Below, piece by piece: positions 58,233 through 64,000 of a stretch of 64,000 bases of DNA. The first letter of the stretch is position 1. Every line of letters starts with the position of its first letter. Below the pieces are notes generated by a model. It made no database searches. It was not told the origin of the DNA and saw only the letters and a list, made by a program, of their open reading frames with translations. Location of the stretch: contig JAVMKO010000010.1 in assembly GCA_032164245.1 (NCBI GenBank), forward strand, positions 30,082,189 to 30,146,188, read 5' to 3'. The translations under genes and the position numbers were made by a program. This stretch comes from Sternotherus odoratus (taxonomy: Eukaryota; Chordata; Testudines; Kinosternidae).

Positions 58233-61200
58233 TGATTAGTGACAGATATTCTGGATGCAACATAGGGTGTAGACTGGAGTTAACTGTTCCCATAGGCACC
58301 ATGTCTGTCCCAATGTATGAGTGTGAGCGTGTTGATATAGCTGTTTTAGAGGGGCACAACTAGAAAGCTATGGGGATTTAGCAATTCAGTACCCACCACC
58401 ACCACCACCATTCTCGTTGTTGTGCCACATGGCTATTTCTGCTGCGATGGCTAATGGCAGTTTTCCTGCATCCCTGGTTGGCTAGATGCTCGTTTCGTCT
58501 TTGATTGTCTCTGGGCTAACGTATGGTGAAGGTAGCTCTGGGTCTCCTTTGTATGAACAGCTTTTAGCAAAGGGGGATGGAGGTAGCAAACTTCTGGGAT
58601 GGTTAAGGGCATTAGTATTTTAGTATATCGAAAGACCAAGTGGAAGAAGTTAGACTGCCCTACCAGCAGAAGGCAAAAATCAGAAGGCAAAAATCTACAT
58701 GTTCCAGCATCTGCATGTGTTTAAATTTCCTGCCCAACCTGAATGCAGAACAAGCAGTTGCTCTAATTGTGCTACATAGTGTAAACACTGTACAGGAGAA
58801 TAACTCTTACTTCTTTAAAGGGGAAGTGAATGGGGCTCAATGTAAGGGTGCCACCTTACTCAACCCATCTGCTCCCTGGATGACTGTTACTTTACAGACA
58901 GTTTAATCCTTGTCAATGCTGCAGAGCTAATATAGCCATGGGAAAGTGAGCTGGAGTCTTTTCTGCTGCATGTGTTATCATCAAACATGTCAACTAAGTT
59001 CTATTTGCAGAATCTTGATTGCTAGTGGTTATATAACAGGAAGAAAATATTAGATTTATTTATTTTTGAATCCCAAGTTGAGTTCCTGCTCCCATGGAAA
59101 CCAAAGGCAAAACTCCCATTAGCTTCAATGGGTCTGCAGTGGAGCAGTACAGAAAGTTTGATCTTTTGATTTGTAAAATTGATATGACAATCGCCAAGCC
59201 AGAATAAATACAAAACTTCACCAATACTTTTAAAGTTGCTTATCAGTTTAACTCCACTTTAACGTATTCTGTGCAATTCCAGCTTTATACTTTTAAAAAT
59301 AAAATGCTTGCTTTGTTGTTGTGGAGCTAAACTTGCCCTATGCCACCTTTGGCTGCACAGGCCCTTGCCCTTGGGGGAATCAATGAACAAGGTGTTTACA
59401 GGGTACAGGAGGTAATGGGTGGATCCCTTCAGTCTCTGTCCCTGCAGACCCAATTATTCAAGCTATATGCTGTGATTGGAGTTGGCTTGATGAGAATGAT
59501 GTAATAGAGTTTAATACTTAATTTAGTTATAGGGTCCAAATCAACCTTCAGTTACACCCATGTAATCCCACCAAAATCATTGGTGGTGCATGAATTTAAG
59601 CAGAGTCAGAATCTTTATGTATACTTGAGAAGCATATGGAGGTGATTCAATTTCTAAAGAATTATTAATGAAACATCTGCTTGTTCCTTGGTTTATTCAA
59701 AACTAATTTTTCCACTGTAAAAATGTCTTCCTCTTTTCCACTTCCATTTTCCTTTCCCTCAACCTATGCTACTATGATCGTTTAGATTGTTAGCTTTTGG
59801 GGGCTGGTACCGTGTTTTTCCTTGCTTTATAATGTACCATGTACGTCTGTGACACCATGTATAAATATAATTACATTTAAAAAACTGTTAAAAGAACTTT
59901 AGGTTGTGAAGTCAAGCACTCAAAAGTTAAGAAATGCGAGATTGAGATCTTGCAAATTTAATGTACCCCATTGTGTGTACATCCATTTCACTGAATGAGG
60001 TAGGAGGGAGGACCCCTGACAAAAATGGTAATCAAATACTGTATCATAATGCACCTGAATAATACAGATTTAAAGATGGACAGGCAACCTTTAATCTGGA
60101 ATTTCCTAACTTTCAAGAACTTGACTTTTCAGTCAAATAAGTCTTGTAACATAGAAAAACCTCAAATTCCAAACAAAAGAGAAAACATTCTATGTGCAAG
60201 TCTATCATCCTCCCAATTAAATATTATCAGCAGGCTTTTAACCTTAAACCTGCAACACTAACCTTTACTACTTAAGCTACAGGACTAATTACAGAAGGAG
60301 AAGGCATTGAGGGATAGGCTATGGGGGCCAAGTGCTGGGTCTGAAGGCAGGAAGGAGGATCCTCCCAACTCATCCCTCTCTCTCTCCTCTCCTAGAATTG
60401 CTGGAGTTCCTGCCCTATGTGCTGTACCCAGATAGGAGGTGGATCATTAGGACCGCTAGGCTTTCCTGATGCAGTGTGTGCTGATGCCTTGACAGTGTCA
60501 TGAACCTGGTTTCAGAATGTTTATATTTAGTTGTTTTGGTCGGCTGCCAGATTTTTCCTGAGCCATGCAAGCAAGGGATGTGAGAGGACCACTTTTTAAG
60601 AATATATATCTTAGCTAAATCTGCATGAAATGTCGCAGGAATGGGGATTTCCCTACACACACATCCCTGAATTTTCCCAGCACTCCCCTCCTCCCAGTTT
60701 TGTGAACTAGTTACATACAGTGTTACCAATTTAGTGATCGTTTGGAAATTTGAATTGAAATTGAAACAATACACACTTTTTAAAAAGCATATAAAGTATA
60801 TGATAAAGTATGTGTATCTGAAAAAGTATAATATATTTAAAAAGTATGAACACAGACTAGCTTCCTTGACAGCTTTTGTTTCTTGTGACTGTTTGTACAT
60901 TCATTTTGGTGATGTTGGCCAACCTAATAATTTCAAATTATGATTTGTAAGCAAAGTCTAAATGAGCTCTCCCTGATAGCTAGTGATGAGCTGGGAGGAA
61001 AGGCTTCAGGATCAGATTGTATTAACATTCACACCTAATCTACCTAGATAACCAGCAAACGAAGCTGTGTTGCCCAAGTGATAGATTTTGGCGGGGGGTG
61101 GGGGGTGGGGGGTGGGGGGGGGTGTTTAAGGTACAAATCACTTGAATTGGGGGGGAGATGTTGTTTTTTATTGTATGAGTAAAGGGCAGTAGAACTGTCC

Positions 61201-61478
61201 TTAGCCTGTGCTGATTGAGGGCATCAAGACAGAGGGTGGGGACAGGTGTTTTGCTTGATGATCTGTCTGAGTCGCAAGTACTATTTGACCTGCCCCTCTC
61301 CACTGTTTAAAGACAGAGCTGATTAGGCTTCATAGAGAGTCTTTTGGTTTAAGTGACCACTAGAGCTGAAATCTCTGATAATCAGGTCTAAGTGCTTAGA
61401 CCTGCTGTGGGACAGTGTTTCTGTGGAACAGATGATCCAGTCTGCACTAGCTGCTCCAAAACACCAACTCAGTTGGCA
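58233..61478. other. nothing recognised except old repeat traces (3.2 kb)
   Basis: A CAAAACTCCCATTAGCTTCAATGGG motif near 59110 and TTGTTAGCTTTTGGGGGCTGG near 59788 look like remnants of ancient amniote repeats. A G-run tract is listed separately. No exon supported. Confidence 0.45.
61091..61124 (+). repeat. G-rich (GGGGGGT)n tract
   Basis: Five runs of at least four G within 34 bases: predicted G-quadruplex. Confidence 0.9.
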
Positions 61479-61483
61479 TGCTT

Positions 61484-61652
61484 ATTAGAGAGACAAGGTG
61501 GGTGAAGTAATATCTTTTATTGGACCAACTTCTGTTTATTGTGAAAGAGAAACTTTCACGGATAGAAGTTGGTCTAGTCTGTGAAAGATATTACTTCACC
61601 CACCTTGTCTCTCTAATATCATGGGATGGACATGGCTACAACAACACTGCAT
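61484..61652 (+). mobile_element. foldback retroelement, TTGGACCAACTTCTG family
   Basis: Left arm 61484-61518 (ATTAGAGAGACAAGGTGGGT...ATCTTTTA) is the complement of 61583-61617. A second inner complementarity is ACCAACTTCTG with AGAAGTTGGTC. The forward tail CTCTAATATCATGGGATGGA and GGCTACAACAACACTGCAT is the family 3' end. Confidence 0.85.
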
Positions 61653-61904
61653 ACAACAATGGCTTACTTGTTGACAGCCTCAGTGAAGGGTGTGGATTTA
61701 ATGGGCCATATACAGAATGAGCTTTCATCTCGCGCTTAAAGTTGGTACCTCCAGATCAGAGTTGAAGCACTGACCTACACTGGCCTTGAAGCTTGCACTT
61801 GCGCTATTGACTGTTTTGTAGATAAATAGAAGATTTCACTCTTAGCACCTTCCATCCGTCTGTGCCTTTCACAGGCTCTAAAATTTGCATTGAACTATAT
61901 TAAT

Positions 61905-62015
61905 CTTTTAGATTGTAAGCTGTCTGGGTCAGGATCTGTCTCTTCTGTTTGTACAGTGCCTAATGCAGTGAGGCCCTGATCCTGATTGGGGAAATACCAT
62001 AATTGATTATTCTTA
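61905..62015 (+). repeat. old amniote interspersed repeat (GATTGTAAGCT...TTTGTACAGTGCCTA)
   Basis: TTAGATTGTAAGCTGTCTGG then TGTTTGTACAGTGCCTAATG and GAGGCCCTGATCCTGATTGG form a motif order that recurs throughout amniote genomes. Class not assigned. Confidence 0.65.
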
Positions 62016-62780
62016 ATAATGTTTAAATAAAACAAAGGGCCAGGACCAAAAATACAGCTCTTGCTAATTAAGAATTAAGTACTGCAGAGAAACAGCTGGC
62101 TTAGTGGTATTTTGTTCCTCTAAATAGAATTCTGCTCATCTGATCTTGGTGCTATACAGTAGTTTCATTGAAACAGTTTATCAAAGTGGTTCACAGGCTG
62201 AAATAGAACGTTTTGCTATTGCTTTCATTGCATACACGGAGCATATTGCATGAACAGCATTTGGCAGGAGCAAACAATGTATCTGAAACATTTAATTATA
62301 TACTGTAGGCAGCTCTATCTGGGTCAGAAGATACCACATTATCAAATGATATGCTATAGTCAGTCAGAACTCAGGCAACAGTTTGATCATTCATTGAATG
62401 ATTGGTCTCTATCAAGCAGGTAACAGCAACATTTTCATTAGAGCCTAGGTGTGAAATAGTTGAATCTCTTGTTACCTGATTGATATAAGAAATGAAGAGA
62501 GCTGTGTTGAGTGAAATTTTTACAGCAGCAAAGACAGTGCATATTATGCGCTGTGTTACGCTTCCACTTGCTGTATGGTACTAGCAGTTCAAAAAGTTTC
62601 CAAGATATTTTAGTTTCATTGCATTTCATTTTGTGAGTATATGCAACAGCACTTAATACTATATAAGCTCTGTTTAAACACAAATTGAAGAAAAATGATA
62701 ATGTTTGGGGATATTTCCAATATTCTGTTTTCCAAACTAAAGGTAGAATAAGTTTATGATTAAGACTCAGGCGTGGGAGT
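62016..62780. other. nothing recognised
   Basis: No supported feature. Confidence 0.5.
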
Positions 62781-62791
62781 CAGGAAATCTA

Positions 62792-62905
62792 AGGCTATGT
62801 CTATTCTGCGCTGCTGCAACAATGCCATTGTAAGATGCGCAGTGTACCTGCTCTTTGTTGCTGGGAGAGAGCTCTCCCGGCGACAAAATAAAACCATCCC
62901 CCATA
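62792..62905. mobile_element. partial Harbinger-like MITE
   Basis: GGCTATGTCTATTCTGCGCT and GTAAGATGCGCAGTGTACC match the end of a turtle MITE family. Only one end is present. It contains a palindrome at about 62855-62886 (TTGTTGCTGGGAGAG / CTCTCCCGGCGACAA). Confidence 0.6.
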
Positions 62906-63450
62906 TTAAATTGGCCTGTGATTAACTACAGTGCTACATTATTAATTATTATTATTAATTGGGGGTTTTCCAGACCCATGATTTCTCAGACCACCAAAGA
63001 ATTCCCTGCCTTGTAGTAGATAACTTACATTTTCAGTACAAACTACCGTATATACCCATTTGGGCTCGGATCAGCACTTTTACTCTTCCCCCTAGGAGAA
63101 GTGATGATTGTAGCATTTATCATACATAAAGGAATCTACCATAAATAGCTGCCAAAAAGTAGATCAGCAAAGAGAACAAATTGAGCAGTATTCGTTTCAG
63201 CTAGTGAAGCTGATGGTGAATTAAGGAAATCACTCCCGCATTGTTTTCCAAAAGCTCCCATTTTGGAGCAATAAGAGATATGAGTGGGTATATGTGGAAG
63301 GGTGCCAATAAAGGTACCTAACAACAGAATTCCATCTGGTATGTCAGAGCATGAGCCTGTTGAGCATCCTAACTAGACCGAGTCCTGTGCGCCAGAGCAC
63401 ATTCAAACTCACGTGCAAAATTGAGAGTCCACAGACAAAATACTGTGACC
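62906..63450. other. nothing recognised
   Basis: AT-rich, short (ATT)n near 62940. No supported feature. Confidence 0.5.
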
Positions 63451-63454
63451 TGGT

Positions 63455-64000
63455 GTGGCAGGGCAGGGGTAAAACCCCTTCAATGCCCTGCCCCTGCTGG
63501 CTAAGCCCTGCTTTCTGGCAGGAGGGCCAGGGCCAGGGGCTTGAAGCAGTCAGCAGGGAGCCCTGTTGTGGGCCCTTAGGAGGGCTGGCTCACCACAGTA
63601 GGCTGGGCTAAGTGATCACAGCTGGGGCTGCAGACTGAGAGGGCTAGAAAAGCCCTGAGCTGAACTCAGTTGGAAGGCAAGCCAGGAAGGGGACAGGAGG
63701 CTTCAGCTCTGTCTCCTCACCACAGGCAGGGCGCCTCAGGGGCCTCAAGACCCTGGTACCAGGTAGAAGGAGGGTAACTCTTGCGGGATAAAGGGAAGCA
63801 CTTTCTTGTACTGAAGCCACTGTTATGCACTGTAAATAAAAGGCACTAGAGGGAAACACCAGAGGAAGGTGTGAGGACTCTTATTTCAACCAGCCAGGGC
63901 ACAGGGGAAGAAAGAGAGAGACCTGTGCAGACCCTGTGACTCCTGGATTAAAAAATACTACTGCCAGGAGAATATTGGACTTGTCCCAGTGGTTGTCTGT
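63455..64000 (+). mobile_element. LTR-like element running off the window
   Basis: Starts TGTGGCAGGGCAGGGGTAAA and is GC-rich to about 63800. It has a polyadenylation-type AATAAAAGGCACT at about 63835 and continues past the end. Resembles the element at 50438 in opening bases and composition. No coding frame; right end not seen. Confidence 0.45.

Overview
This window is vertebrate nuclear DNA, most likely from a turtle. It has widely spaced small exons with consensus splice sites, AT-rich introns, one CpG island, and many transposon families typical of turtles and other sauropsids: CR1 3' ends, Harbinger elements, hAT elements with GC-rich interiors, and the short retroelement whose copies carry GGTGCCACAGGACT and ACACGGCTAC. 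The organism is inferred from repeat content; no species-specific marker was tested. No bacterial gene or CRISPR array is visible.

The host gene is neuregulin-4 (NRG4) on the minus strand. Its four coding segments are 34059-34068, 30659-30752, 13694-13843 and 9071-9164. Joined at consensus splice sites they total 348 nt, a 115-residue protein plus stop, the same length as human NRG4. It has an N-terminal EGF domain with six cysteines, a transmembrane helix and a short cytoplasmic tail. A probable 5' untranslated exon lies at 36721-36814. A CpG-rich block at 53.76-54.13 kb is the best promoter candidate. It also holds a plus-strand donor site at 54058/54059 that could end the first exon of a divergent neighbour. 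In mammals that neighbour is TMEM266, but none of its coding exons is visible here.

Most of the rest is NRG4 intron colonised by mobile elements. At 6.4-8.3 kb, just beyond the NRG4 3' end, lies an L1/Tx1-type LINE with a 627-codon stop-free frame but altered catalytic residues. At 14.29-18.31 kb is a 4.0 kb two-gene Harbinger transposon (DDE transposase plus a convergent Myb/SANT protein), lightly mutated and inserted inside an older retroelement fragment. A 0.9 kb non-autonomous relative sits at 24.35-25.26 kb. At 38.29-40.92 kb is a 2.6 kb hAT element with perfect 15-bp terminal repeats and 8-bp target duplications; its transposase gene is split by a 137-bp TA-flanked MITE. Non-autonomous hAT elements (2.5, 22.9, 33.2, 41.05 and 57.6 kb), a pogo/Tigger-like foldback element (47.76 kb), Harbinger-like MITEs (10.5, 49.2 and 62.8 kb), CR1 remnants (22.2, 42.3 and 45.2 kb) and LTR-like stretches (19.5, 50.4 and 63.45 kb) fill the introns.

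The most unusual recurring pattern is a set of short retroelement insertions with inverted 5' halves (28.06, 28.47, 46.33, 57.47 and 61.48 kb). One is a perfect 62-bp hairpin, and two have exact target-site duplications. The promoter is flanked by two minisatellites with periods of about 48 and 49 bp.
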